Source: Torreya grandis (lineage: Eukaryota; Streptophyta; Pinopsida; Cupressales; Taxaceae). From it: 64,000 nucleotides of DNA. Below the pieces are notes generated by a model. The model did no database searches. It was not told the DNA's origin and saw nothing but the letters and a program-made list of their open reading frames with translations. The position numbers and the translations under genes were made by a program. This document shows positions 50,001 to 61,778 of this stretch, in pieces. The DNA lies in the NCBI GenBank assembly GCA_037957365.1, contig JARHVA010003637.1, positions 1,784,001 to 1,848,000 on the forward strand, in the 5' to 3' direction. Each line of letters begins with the position of its first letter. The stretch's first letter is position 1.

Positions 50001-51059
50001 AGGAACATGCATCACATCTCTCAACACCCATGTGTTGTTATTCTGCATCTTCAGTTGCACTTTACCTTTGCCAATTATTTTATAGGGCTCATCATCCCCT
50101 AGATACACTATTCCAAAATCTCCATGGATATAGTCACTAAAATATTCCCTGTTAGGGGTAGCATGAAAAGATGCACCAGAATCTAACACCCAAGATTCTA
50201 TATTATTATGCAGAGAGAAAATTAAAGCATCTTGTGCAATACCTACAACCTTGGCTTCTTCCTTTCCTTCGTGTTGATTGTCCTCCTTAGGCTTTGACCA
50301 ATAATCTCTGCTTATGTGCCCAATCTTTCCACAATTCCAGCATTGTGGCTTCCTGCCGTTCCTAGATTTGGATCTTCCTCTCACCTTAGACTTTGATCTT
50401 GATCTCCTCTTACTCTTATCTTTCTACCTCTCCCTGCTCTCAAAACTTAAAGCGTTCCTAGATGTCTCTTCTGTGCTTTTCCTGCGTATTTCCTCATTCA
50501 AGATAACACTAACAACATCCTCTACTTTCAAAATATTTGATGCAGATGCAGTATTACTTACTGCCATTACTAAGCCATGCCAGCTTTCAGGCAAAGAACA
50601 TAATATTAAAAGAGCTTTTATTTCATCATCAAACACTATATTGACTGAACTTAATTGATTCACAATTCCATTGAAATCATTCAGATGAGTAGAAACAAAT
50701 CCACCTTCATTCATATGCAAATTAAATAACTGCTTCATAAGATATACCTTATTAGAAGCTAAGGGTTTTTCATACAAATTTGCTAACGTAGTTATCAACT
50801 CTACCGTAGACTTTGCCTGCGATAAATTAGATATCACAGTGGATGCTAGACTCAGTCTTATAGACCCCAGAGCCTTTCTATCAAGAACTTCCCATTCTTC
50901 ATCCTCCATGTCTTTGGGCTTCTTTGCAACCCCACCTAACGGTAAGTAGAGATCTTTCTGATACAGATAATCCTCTATCTGCATTCTCCAATGTTGGTAA
51001 TTTTTTCCATTGAACTTTTCCATTCTCAGTTTACTTTCATCTGCCATTGCTTCTCCCAC
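47016..51059 (-). pseudogene. Copia gag-pol polyprotein, three TAG stops and one frameshift
   Basis: One frame of about 1,347 codons starts at an ATG at 51,059. Gag: residues 1-210, with NGKNYQHWRMQIEDYL and TLANLYEKPLASNKVYLMKQ. Knuckle: CWNCGKIGHISRDY, with the last Cys changed to Tyr (about 50,310). Protease: VLDSGASFHATP (about 50,200). Pre-integrase: LWHSRLGHMSEKG (about 49,800). Integrase: VHTDVWGP, FIDDATRK, LRSDNGGEF and NGIAERMNR (49,620-49,290), keeping the D, D, E residues. RT: LEQLDVKTTFLHGDL and LLYVDDM (48,377-47,940). RNase H: to the stop at 47,018-47,016. In-frame TAG codons are at 50,426-50,424, 49,679-49,677 and 48,380-48,378. A one-base loss near 47,388 shifts the frame inside RNase H. 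Confidence 0.93.
48660..48840 (-). repeat. Repeat array in the integrase-RT linker, shared with the LTR
   Basis: This part of the linker encodes imperfect repeats such as TEIDVGSIGTEVGQ. At DNA level CTGGCCGACATCGAT and CTGACCGA(C)CTCGGTG (48,724-48,755) match CTGGCCGACATCGAT and CTGACCGATGCCGGTG in the LTR (46,842-46,878). The same kind of short GC-rich unit thus occurs in coding and LTR DNA. Confidence 0.75.
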
Positions 51060-51146
51060 TCAAATAGAAATCCTTGCAAAAACCCCTGTGAGAACCTATA
51101 ATCAATACACACTACACAGATCTGAACCACCTATTAGTGAACTTGA

Positions 51147-51158
51147 GCTCTGATACCA
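51147..51158 (-). other. Copia primer-binding site for initiator Met tRNA
   Basis: The minus strand reads TGGTATCAGAGC two bases after the 5' LTR, an exact match to the complement of the plant initiator Met tRNA 3' end. Confidence 0.95.
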
Positions 51159-51160
51159 CT

Positions 51161-51872
51161 TGTTGGGGATCAACCAATAATAGATTACACTTGTGAAAGC
51201 AATAAATGCAGAATTAAATTAGATAGACAAGTAACTGGAATGACAAATGGCAAGAACAAGAGATACAAGAAACCACCCTAAAAACTTGTATTAACAAACT
51301 CTTTACAAAAGGAATACAATTTGAAGAAACTTCTTTCTTCCACACCTCTCCTAGATGTATAGATCTCTCACTAGATCTCTATTCCTCAAGAGCTCTCTCT
51401 CTCAAGAACAATCAACTCCAACAAGCCTGGATTGATTCAATTATGTACTGTTCTTCAACATTCACATACAATGAACTACTACAATAATTCACACAAAGCT
51501 AAGAAGATCTAATTCTACATATAGAATTAGGAAACTTGAGCATGTACTTACAACAAACAATCAAGCCTCTTGAACAAGGGCTCTAAAAATAATATTACTA
51601 ATAATAGAGACACGAGCTTAAGACTACAACTTAAACTCATCATGCAAACACTCACTTTTGTCCTCAAAAATAGCATTCTAGATGCACAAATAACCGACGC
51701 CGGTTCCTGCTGCTTGCATGTGACCACCATCAGCCGACCCACTGCCGATGCCGGTGCCTCTGCAACTGCACCTAGCCAACGTCGGTCACTCCTGACCAAC
51801 GCCGGTGTCTGTGTAGACCCAAAACTGTCAAAGTGTGCTCCTTGGTGAAGCTTTTAGCTCCACACCCTAACA
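51161..51872 (-). repeat. 5' LTR of the copia element
   Basis: This 712-bp LTR has a single copy of the 347-bp segment. Differences from the other LTR are few in the AT-rich part. They cluster in the GC-rich repeat patch (51,690-51,840), mostly as C/T and G/A changes. Confidence 0.93.
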
Positions 51873-51877
51873 TTAAC
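51873..51877. repeat. Target-site duplication of the copia element, right copy
   Basis: TTAAC, matching 45,880-45,884. Confidence 0.9.
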
Positions 51878-51964
51878 ATGGATGATTAGGTATTTGTGCA
51901 TTTACAGCAATATAATTAGATATCTATGAAGCAAAAAAAAAAGGATAACAAGTTATCACTTAAG
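51878..51964 (+). pseudogene. Chromovirus integrase C-terminus, continued after the copia insertion
   Basis: The frame resumes with a D-x-VFVHLQQYN stretch (stops in it), then ISMKQKKKG. W-V-F-V-x-L-Q-x-Y is the known motif just after the integrase core of chromoviruses. Before the insertion the frame ends in a QYVD-like and SE-like segment, so the two halves fit together. The continuation is cut again at 51,965 by element 2. Confidence 0.75.
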
Positions 51965-53176
51965 TGTATGCAATCAAAAATTCATCATGTCCATAAATCA
52001 ATATTGGACTAGATGGAATAAAGCACACCCACACTTCTAATTGGGGACATATAATTGTTAAGTCGGAGTAGAACCAATGTGAGGATCTATTAAACTTGAG
52101 TAGGGTATCACTTGTCACAACGCACCATGTGAGGTAGGGTTCCAAAGCCTATAGTCTAAAATAATCACATAATAATCCTAAAAGCATCTTGTCATTTAAT
52201 ATTTCACTACTCTAATAACAAGAAAAGTAAATCTAATCTAGTGTGCATAGGCTTGTAGCACAAAGTGGGGGTTAAAAAAAAAAAAAATAAACAAATAAAC
52301 TAAACATGTATAGAATACATATACTCACATCAGTGTATATGGAATCCTAATACATGGAAGAGAAGAATACAAATGCACTATCTATCTACTCTTACAAAGG
52401 ATGAATAAAGTTAGGAATACTTACCTTTGAAGATGAACCCGTCAAGCCTCAATATCCCTTGGCCAAGGTGTTTCAAAAGAGATTGTCATGATATGTAAGG
52501 ATAACTAAGATAAATCAGCTCTAAGATACACAACGTATCTAAGCATCCAAAATACTTATCCACAAGACAAGATCAGAGCTCCAAAGAAGGTATTGAACCC
52601 TAAAGCTTTATTCCCCATGTAGAATGGTCAATATGCAGATGTTCATTCACACTTCTTCACTTAATTCAAATCTCTTAAAATGGTGGTAAATGACCTTATA
52701 TATATAGGTTAAATTTACCCTAAAATCATTTGGATATGTTGGTTGTGCAAGGTCAACCTAGTCAACCTAGCACATCTTCAAGTCTACCTCACTAGGTTTG
52801 TGCTAGGTTGGTTGAGAGGCCAACAAACCAAAAGAGAGAAAAAGTCCTTAAACTATGCTAGGTCAACCTGGTATACCTAACACAACCAATAGGTCAAAAG
52901 GGTGCTAAGGCAAAAAATTAAGGATAAAACATAACAAGTGATATGAATAGGTAAAACTAAGAAGAATAAGCTTGGGGTTTAATGGTTTTAGGAGGCTAGT
53001 ATGTGGATGGCAAGTGGCAAAAGAAATAACAATATTATGAAGCATCAATGGTCTGCCCACTCCTTTTTCAATGCACCCCTTAAGGCATGCACTCAAAGAG
53101 ATTAATACTCGACAGGTTTTTATAAGATACAAAGTGTCATTAATTAACAAAATTTTGAAAATATTATGTGTATACA
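51965..53176 (-). repeat. 3' LTR of element 2
   Basis: This 1,212-bp LTR reads in element orientation TGTATACACATAAT ... GATTGCATACA. It aligns with 10,443-11,668 and 20,004-21,261. A TATA-like CTATATATATAAGG and paired TTGAC/GTCAA motifs (52,740-52,890) are kept. Confidence 0.9.
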
Positions 53177-54440
53177 TATACCCCAGCTAAAGCTCATCAC
53201 ATGTCACATAAGTGTAACACGAGATGGTGCTTTGGAAGAAAACATGATAACATACAATGCTAATGCTAAGTATGGTGTAGTAATTAATAAATAAGATAAA
53301 TGAAATAACTATATTGAAAAATAAATACCTTTAACTTACCTTAGTTCTATAGGTAAAAAAGGAGACTGTAAGACATGAAGGTGTCCAATGTAGAGTACAC
53401 TACACAAACCTGTAGAAGTTAGTACAAAAAATAGCCAAAAATCAAAAAAATTGGAAGATAGACATATGATAGTGTAAAATAATCTCTACGTCATCACGAT
53501 TCTAATGTATTTTATAGTTTGCAAAATGGATGAGCAAAAATAAAGATAGAGGCAAAACAAAGAATCTGCTTGAAAATAAATGAAAGAATTGAGTTGTTAA
53601 AAAGTGCTTTTAAATAGGTAAAATAGAATTCATTTATCATTTTGAATTGTTAAAGAGAGGAAAGAGAGCTTTGAGACCAAACAAGGCTAGGATAGTGAGG
53701 TAACGACATGCTAAATAAGGACGACACCCAGAGATGATAGTAGGTGCACTACAAGTATACAACTATGGACTCAAACTAGTTTTTGAAATTTGTATTGAAT
53801 TAAGTGAATTTTTGATAAAATTTGATTTTAAGCATTTATATATGTCAAAATTGAGCAAACTTAGATTCTAATGGTGAAAAATAGGAAGACTAGAAATGGG
53901 TTTAAAGGATTTAGGAAGAAGGTGATTGAAATGCACATTTTGTGAAAAATGTATTAGGTCAGTACACATAATGCACTCGATCAACCAGGTTGACCTAGTA
54001 GGATGAAACATGGCAGAATCCATATGGTTGACCTAGTAGGTATGGGTTGACCTAGTGTAATTTGTAGGCTAAAAAGATAGAATGGAGTGAGTAACTAGTT
54101 TGTAAGGGCCAGAATGAAAACTCAGTACTAGGGAGGGTAAGATAAGAGGGTTGACTTGAAATTTGAAGTCAACTATGACAAAATTAAGGAAATTTTGGTC
54201 AAACTAGGCTGACCAGGGAACCAAAATAAGTATAGAAAAGTATGCACAAAGTCAAAAGGGGGCTAGAATGGGCTAAAATGACCAAAGGAGGGCAAGAGGG
54301 ACTAAGTAAGCTAGAAATAGGATAAAATGAATAAGGTAAAAGTAATTAGGCTTATTTTTAATTAAAATTGTGAAAATGATGTATAAATAATGTATTATGA
54401 TTATACATGACATAGAGAAACTAATACATCCTTTGTTTTT
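53177..54440 (-). other. Internal region next to the 3' LTR of element 2
   Basis: The first 240 bp match 19,760-20,003 of element 1 and include the polypurine-like CTGGGGTATA. At 53,960-54,220 several GGTTGACCTAGT motifs recur. No coding sequence on the element's own strand. Confidence 0.6.
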
Positions 54441-54449
54441 TTGGTTTCA

Positions 54450-55450
54450 GAGATAAACAAGATTTTGGAGGTTGGTGGATGTGTTTTGGTAGTTGGATGT
54501 GATAGATAGATTATCAAATGGAGATCGAGTTAGATTGGTAGCTATGGGTCTAAGAGGTATAAATTATATGTGTAGGATCCCCTTTAATGTTGAGTTATTG
54601 GTCATATTCCTAGGATATTATGAATGATTGACTAACACCTTCAGATGGGAGGTGGATGGGGATGTCATAGAGGTGGGTATCCACTAGAGGAAGTCCATGC
54701 CATCATTGGGCTACCCATAATAGCAACACTGATGACCATATGGATATCAAATAGCTTATAGTAGAGGAGAGCCTTAGCCATGTAGGCTATAGGCTCAGAG
54801 ATGATATTAGGAGGATGCAGAGTCAGTATGGATGATGTGTATATATCATAAATTATGGACCTCTAAAAGGTGGTGATAGGCCTTATGACATAATGGGTGC
54901 TCTATCACAAGTCAAATGGTAAGGTACCACTATTCATGGTAGCCTTGAGCAAGATGATGTTGGAGGAGTGATTACTATATGATCTAGGTTCTATCATCTA
55001 GGTCTAGATCATACATGATCTATTTAAGATTTTGGTTAGAGGGTAGAAGACTATGAAATCAATTATATTACTGATAGCATGGATATATGAGAGATTTCTC
55101 ATGTATCGACTAGTTGGTTTGCCCCATATAGTTGATGATGGGTCACCTCAAATGCAAAGATAGAGAGAGGACTAGGTAGTGTGGGTCATGCCCCACATGC
55201 CAGTGTTATAGTTGGTGAGACATTTAAACATCATGTGGTAGTTGTATGGGTACATAATATCTACATGGGTAAGTTAGCACATATTTACACTAGCACTAGA
55301 GATGAGAGAGGTGGTTGGACATTATATATGGTGGAGAGAACCACATCTAGTGGTACAAGTGCCAAGATAGATGGGCTTACCTCATTTGATGACATCGATA
55401 ATGATGCCTAACTAATAGGCTCAGCATGTGAGGGAGCCACAAGGGAAGAA
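54450..55450 (+). pseudogene. Plant mobile domain (PMD)-like gene fragment, antisense in element 2
   Basis: On the plus strand, opposite to the element, I read MGLRGINYMCRIPFNVELLV then a short gap and LTNTFRWEVDGDVIEV (54,543-54,675). After a frameshift comes GYPLEEVHAIIGLPI (54,677-54,720). Further on LLIAWIYERFLMYRLVGLP (55,068-55,125) matches the late part of the domain. Known PMD proteins show LxxxG, then ETNTFHxPxGEMTxTLEDVxxLxGLP, then LLQxWxxERF in this order. Stops and shifts show it is dead. PMD genes occur as host genes, in MULE transposons and as antisense extra frames in some plant LTR elements. A TTTTGGTTTCAG just upstream resembles a splice acceptor. Confidence 0.55.
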
Positions 55451-56520
55451 AGGACTTAGAACACTGATAGTGAGGCCAACACTGAAGCCATGTCAGGGGC
55501 AACCATGGACTAGTTGGGCATGATGAGTGGAAGAGTAGGAGGTAGAGGAGGTAGAGATACCAGATGTACCACCATCATCCCCATAGTGAGACAAGAAATA
55601 GCCACCAAAACCATGATGGTGATAAAGACAAAAGAGACTGGAGACTATAGACATCATATATGATCCCATAGATGAGATAGAGGAGATGATAGAGAGACCA
55701 CTCAAATGGAGGCTAAGATAGACATGAGCCATGACAACTAGGTTTGAGTTGAGGAAGTGACCTACTGAGGAGGGACTAAGAGGCTGCACAGATGGGGAGA
55801 CTATGATAAGTGATCATGCAAATGATGATATCATAGGATTTGAGATATATATAGGTATGAAGATGTTTAATTTATTTCTTAGGTTTTTATTTGGTAGTAG
55901 AGAGATATAGATATATATTATAAGATATGATAGTTATCTAATATCCATATAATGTGATTTTGCAAGCATACCTAAGCATGAGGAGAGATGGGGGTCCCTG
56001 ATGAGGGGATCACTCCATGACATCTTAGATGAGACTATACATCCATACAACCTGATAACACTAGAGGATCTAAGTGTACCATCTACCCCAGCTTAGGTGA
56101 GCTAGTTTAGATTAGCTGGCAAGGTAGTGAGGTGGATATAGGTGCAAAGAGAGGATATAACCACTAGAAAATATGGGTGAAACCAAGAGGTATGCTTGAC
56201 AAGCCCTAACATATGAGAGATATTTAAATTTGGACATAGATACATAGATGATGTATGCATATACAATGATGCAAACTTAGTTGACCATGCACATATAGCA
56301 ACCCAGGTTGATTTGGTGTAGGCATAGGTGTAGATAACATGCCTATAGGGACAAGTAGAAGGATTTAAATCTCAGACTTTATCATTACAATGTATCATTT
56401 AGAAGAGTCAGAACAAGGCCTCAATAGGTAGCATGGCTAGGCCATGAGATAGATAGGATGGAGCCCAACCCTAGTGTTAGGGCTTTATATATGGTTGTAT
56501 ATGTTGTATCAAACTCATGT

Positions 56521-56571
<51 letters not shown>

Positions 56572-56582
56572 ATGTGTGTGTG

Positions 56583-56645
<63 letters not shown>

Positions 56646-57380
56646 TGTATCATTTTTAGCTCATTTATGTTGGTTGTGTATGCTGTCTTTATGATGGTTG
56701 TGTTTGTGGATGTGTTTGGATATATTTTTATCTAGCACATGTATTTATCTTTTTTGTCTATGCTATATAAAATATATGTGGTGTGGTTTATTTTATAGCA
56801 TTATGGAGTACACATGCTTGGTTTAAAATAGGTGAAAAGGGACTTGGAAAAATATAATAAATCAAAAATGCACTACACACTAGTTCAAGTTTGGAAATGT
56901 GTAATAACAAAAATTGACTAAGTATAAAGGTTGAATAAAATGGCAAAAAAGATGGTAAAAGGGGATTTGTTTTTAAACCAATGTAAAATATTTTTGCACC
57001 ATATTAAAACAAGTAAAATCATACCAAATATCTCATTGGGAAGTATGACAAATAATGTAATAAAATGGAAGGTAAAGGTATGTAAAAGGGCACAAATGGT
57101 AATAAAAACAAATCAAAATTAAGTCAATCAGTTATACTATATCATGATGAGAAGTATAAAAGAAAAATAGAATTTTCAAAAATTTGGTCTTAAATTTATC
57201 ATACTAATTCAAGTTGGGAAGCATGAGAAATTTAAGAAATGGTTGTAATCTTACATGCACTTGGAAAATAAAAAGATAAAGGGCAAAATAAAAATGAAGT
57301 AAGCATATAACATACTAAATATCGAGATGAGAAACATGTTAATGACATGTAACCTCATAATCAATCAAATATTATCTCAT
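55451..57380. other. Unassigned internal sequence of element 2
   Basis: No domain recognised. The plus strand is purine-rich and might hold the decayed rest of the antisense frame. The microsatellite at 56,523 lies here. Confidence 0.4.
56523..56644. repeat. Long (GT)n microsatellite
   Basis: About sixty GT units, with two single-base interruptions near 56,571 and 56,589. The Cys-Val reading frames across it are artefacts. Confidence 0.95.
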
Positions 57381-58265
57381 ATTTGATACATGTAATTTTG
57401 GATGGTAATTTGATTATTGGAAAATTTTGTCAGGAGGGTCAGGTCCTATCCACGGTCTTACACTACAACTCACAAAAGAAAAACCCAAGGGGTACCAAAT
57501 TAAGATTGTTAATTAAAAGGATAATTAATGGTAAATCAAGGATGTGGGTAATAGGAAGGAAAAGATGGGAGTTTGTGAGACATGTCAATTCCAATCCATG
57601 GTCTTATAAAGTAACTCATAAATGTTATCCCATGAGGAGTGATTAGTAAGCAAAAAAATATTTCCCAAGAGTAAATATGAAGGAAAATGAATGAAAAATG
57701 GAGTGTAATAACTAAGACTTAGGCATCTTATGAGAATACCGTAGAAGATAAGAGGCATACTAAAGATATGAAAAGACACTAAGTGACTAGTGGTCATCTA
57801 TGTACAAATAAATCCTACTTGCTATAGACACAAAGCTTTGTAGGCCCATAGGTGTGCTACTAAGATGAACTCATGATGGTAGATTGGTATGAGGAGAATT
57901 AAAATGGACCTACCTTCCCATGATGTGTTCCCCACTCCTCAAGACCCCTTACAAAGTCATTAGTCTACTATGAAGATTGGGTACTTATATGAGAAAGTAG
58001 GTAGCACTAAGAGATTTTTTTATTCTCCTCTTCTAATCTACTAGCCTGCTACACCCTAAAGGATCTCAACTCTATTGTGAGGCCAACTATGGAGTTTGAG
58101 CTTTGACTATAAAAAGGAGATGTGATTTGAATCATGTCTTTTAGTGTGATTAGACTTTTAAGAATAATTTTGCCTTTTTTATATCATTACCTTTTGTTTA
58201 AATGATTTTTATTTTAACTTTCTTTTGAAGTCTTTTTAAGATTCTTCCTCCATATGTATTTGGAA
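57381..58265 (-). other. Internal segment of element 2 shared with element 1
   Basis: 58,265-57,860 matches 18,380-18,800 and 57,640-57,430 matches 16,010-16,170 of element 1. In element orientation the two blocks come in the opposite order in the two elements. One of them has therefore been rearranged, or the blocks are repeated. Confidence 0.6.
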
Positions 58266-60599
58266 TGACTAATCATGAGAGATATAGAGATATAGATGAA
58301 TGAGTTATAAGTGAAGGCTAAAGGAAGCTAAGTAACCCAAGACAAAAGACTGACTAGAACACTTAATCTTGACAATGAACTTAACATGTGATTTCATGTC
58401 TCAACCATGTATATGCTTAGTTTGTGGAAAAAATAAGAAGGGAAAAAGTAGATCCAAAATGAAGATAAGTTGAAAGACATAGTAATGAGAAAGATGTCTT
58501 TCTAATTGATCACCTGGTAATAGGAGATAGTAACCAAAGGGAAGAGGGTAAGTATAACCAAGTCACCATGACAACTATCTATGAAAAATAAAGATAAGAA
58601 AGCAATCAATCATAAATATATATGGGAAGAGTTTTTTTAAAAACTATAAAGTAAAATAAAGTAATGATAAGGAAAAAATAGAAATGATAAGGGAAAGACA
58701 ATTATATGTGAAATGTAAAATGATAACATAAGCTAACTATAGTACAATAAGGAGAAACATGATATAAGATAAGAAATAAATTGACACATTATAAAATGAT
58801 ATAATCAAATAGAAATAATATTGGATTACACATCCAATCCAAAGATAATTTAGAAATCACCATACATGTGCTAATAAATACTGGTAAATATATCCACACA
58901 CATCATATAATATATCAAATATGTCTCTATGAATATGAATGAATATTGTAGCTAAGGTCTCATCAATATTTAGTGAATATTGGTTAAATACTTATTTTTT
59001 GATCTCCTCAACTAAAAAAATAAGAATACTTAAAGGATCATGCTGAGCAGTAAAATTAGGTAAATGTTGGTCAAGAGAATTCATGAAAATAGGATCTATG
59101 AGAGAAGAAGGATTCATAAGTGGATAAGGATCCATGGGTGAAGGACTCATGGGTGGAGAAGGATCTATAGGTGAGGGAAGGTCCACAAGTGAAGGAATCA
59201 TAGGTAGAGGCACAGAAGGTGGTGAAAGAACCATAGGAGGTGGATCCATGAGAGAAGGAGGAGCTTGCTTGCAAGAATGACCTATGGGATGAATGGTAGA
59301 AGGTATAAGGATGGCTACAAGGTGATCTTTAAGATGTTAAATAATGTGATAATGATTAGTGTAATGTGTGCCATATAGGTGCTATAGACAATATACCTCA
59401 CCATATTTAGGTAAATATTTAGGAAGTACCTTTAGGGAAGGTATGGCTTTGTCTGATGATGGGGAAGAAGGATGAAAGGTATCGAGGTATTATTTCAACT
59501 TATGATAATGGGTAGAAGAGTGGTTATTTATCTCATGGAATCAATAGATATGCTTTTGAGTGATTTTAGAAGCACTCAAAGAAGGAGGTGAAATAGGAAC
59601 AAAAGAAGTTGAAGAGGACTCATCAACCCATTTGGTCAGAAAAGGAGCCATCTTAGGTAGCAAAAGTAAACCATCGTCAAGGGAGGGTGATGATGAGGAA
59701 GGAGTGGAATTAATATCAATAGGAAGAGCACTAGGATGAGATGTAGGAAGAGGCTTAGAAATAGTAGGAGCAAAATAGGTTTAACTATAGTAGAAAAAAG
59801 AAAGGCTTAACTATAGTTGGCCCTACTAAAGGAGGGGTGGAATTTATACAAAGTCTAAGGAGGACTACCCTAGTGTGGCAAAGTGATAAGGTATAGTCAT
59901 AACATAATCCAAAATCATGGTCCTAAGTGACTCCTTAGAAATTATATGTATCAGCTCCATCTCTACCATATAATAAATAGGAAAAATGCAAGAATTAAGA
60001 ACTATAAATGAAAGAGAATGATGAGATGCATAAAAAGAATCAAGTAAAGAAGAGTGTTAATGAACAATCTTGGCATCACATGCCTAGATAAGGCCACCTA
60101 AAAGAGGGTCATCTAAAGAATAGCCATAATCATAATTTGGAGTATGAATATTGATGACATTGGTCATGATGGTCTGCCATTAGAAGAATCTTGGTGAATA
60201 GAGTGCCTAGTCTTGATTAAGACTACAAGAATGTCATCACAAGGAGACTTTTGAGAATGAGGCTACAATTAAGTAGGGAGCTACGAGATGATATGAGATG
60301 AGGTGAGAGATCAAAAGTTTTAATCTTTAAGTTAATCTTATTAGGCTCATCATCATCAAAGTGTAAAAGGTTGGGAGGAATGTTACCAATGAGCTCAATA
60401 TGACTATTGTAACCTCTAGTTGAGTTAACTGGAAAGTTTAAACACTATGACTCATAGAATAAAACACTAGGAAAAGGTTCAAGAGTAGTAATCTTGAAGA
60501 CACCATGATATTGGATTTGTTTGAAATTCTAAGAGTTAGTGTCTCCTTGAATCCTATAAATGGCTCCATTATGAGTAAATTTAACTCATTGGTAGGTGG
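58266..60599 (-). pseudogene. Broken downstream coding-like region of element 2 with a proline-rich repeat
   Basis: The frame 59,249-58,992 encodes short Pro/Met/Ser repeats (SPPMSPSPMDPYPLMNPSS), from a DNA repeat of the type GGATCCATGGGTGAAGGA. Upstream of it, broken frames follow the protease but show no RT motif. Function unknown. Confidence 0.45.
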
Positions 60600-60920
60600 A
60601 AGAAATAATATCTTACATATAATTATTCCATGACATACCAAGAAATATGTTATATGGAAGGGGAATTTTGAAGATCATTACCTTCACATGAAAGGTGATA
60701 GGTAGGATGGTAATAGGAAGCTACACACACCCTAAGGGAGGCATTTGCCTTCTACCATATCCAATAAAAGTGCTACATGTAGACTTGAGATTATATTTGG
60801 AATATCTAAGACTCCAAATGAAATCAAGAGAAGCAACATAAGTGATATAACCCTCATCAATCAAGGCTCACTTAACTTGGATATCACTGATTTTGATGCT
60901 AATAAATAATAAAGGATCAT
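60600..60920 (-). pseudogene. Aspartic protease region of element 2
   Basis: ISIKISDIQVKQALIDEGYI (about 60,910-60,850) aligns with the active-site region of Tat proteases, where LIDGGS is usual; here the triad is degraded. About 200 bp on, LPYNIFLGMSW (about 60,655-60,625) matches the YNxLLGRPW motif. Then come VKFTHNGAIYRIQGD. The spacing is right for a complete but dead protease. Confidence 0.65.
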
Positions 60921-61110
60921 CTACACAAAGTAGAATCTCATCTAGAATCATAGATGAAATAAGAAATCATAAACAAAGAGAAGTGTCTATAGTTTCATTA
61001 GCATTAATATACATCTCTTCACATTGTTGTAAGATACTATCCTCAATTCTAGATAAAGTGGCCTCGAATCTTGCTAGAGGAGGGTGAGGGATATTCATCT
61101 CAAATAAGAG

Positions 61111-61778
61111 TTACATGAGGCAATTTCTATGATATGTAGATGTCATCATGAATTCAAGAAAAGGTATCTGAGATGGAAGATTAGTGAGTTCTACAATGGG
61201 ATCCCACTCATCATAACCCATAAGGATATTGTTAGATATAGGTGTGTAATGATTAAGAAGATATTCAAAATGTGGATCCGAAGAACATTGAAATTTATGT
61301 AGATAAGAATTAGAAGGTTGATAAGAAGGTTGTAAATCATTTGGTGATGAATTATTTGGTTTAGATTTATCTTGAAGTTTGGAAGAATAAGTGTTAGTAT
61401 AAATTGGATTGTTCTTAGTATTAGAAGATGATGGGAGAGAAGTAGAGATAACATGGGATGTGTCATCCAAGGGAGAATCATAAATTGGATCATCAAAAGA
61501 AATAAGTTATTCTTACCCCAACTCATTTAAATGTGTTGGAGAAAAATCCTAGATAACATGATATGTCATATTGGAAGGAGGACTGTAGATATGTTATGAA
61601 TCAATGAAAGCCACCACTCTTTACATACTACTCATGTTAACCACATTCTCTTCAAAATTTGGTTCAATAAGACTTTCTACATTATTGGTGGAATAATTGG
61701 ACTTATCTTGACCTTCTTAGATTAGTTGATGCTTAGATAAGGGGTCTTTATAGATAGCTAAATGAGCATTTTCTTGAT
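61111..61778 (-). pseudogene. Gag-protease spacer of element 2
   Basis: The frame 61,470-61,111 is rich in Ser, Asn, Pro and Tyr (for example NNPIYTNTYSSKLQD) and contains GYDEWDPIVELTNLPSQIPF. It lies between the gag zinc segment and the protease. No named domain. Confidence 0.45.

Larger units (their letters stand above)
45885..51872 (-). mobile_element. Ty1/copia retrotransposon, nested in the chromovirus
   Basis: It is bounded by LTRs at 45,885-46,943 and 51,161-51,872 with a perfect TTAAC duplication. On the minus strand come the 5' LTR, an initiator-Met primer site, one gag-pol frame (51,059 to 47,016), a polypurine tract and the 3' LTR. The LTRs are TG...CA. The polyprotein order is gag, protease, integrase, RT, RNase H, the Ty1/copia order. 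The RT and gag look Tork-like, a tentative call. Three TAG stops and one frameshift are the only major lesions I see, so it is the youngest large insertion here. Confidence 0.95.

Noticed and set aside
55493..55789. 98-residue His/Ser-rich frame on the minus strand
   Set aside because: It overlaps the purine-rich plus-strand sequence after the PMD fragment. The composition explains it, and no domain is recognisable.
56458..56694. Two open frames with long Cys-Val runs
   Set aside because: Translation of the GT microsatellite.
61191..61526. 111-residue Leu/Ile-rich minus-strand frame
   Set aside because: It is an out-of-frame shadow of the gag-protease spacer at 61,470-61,111.
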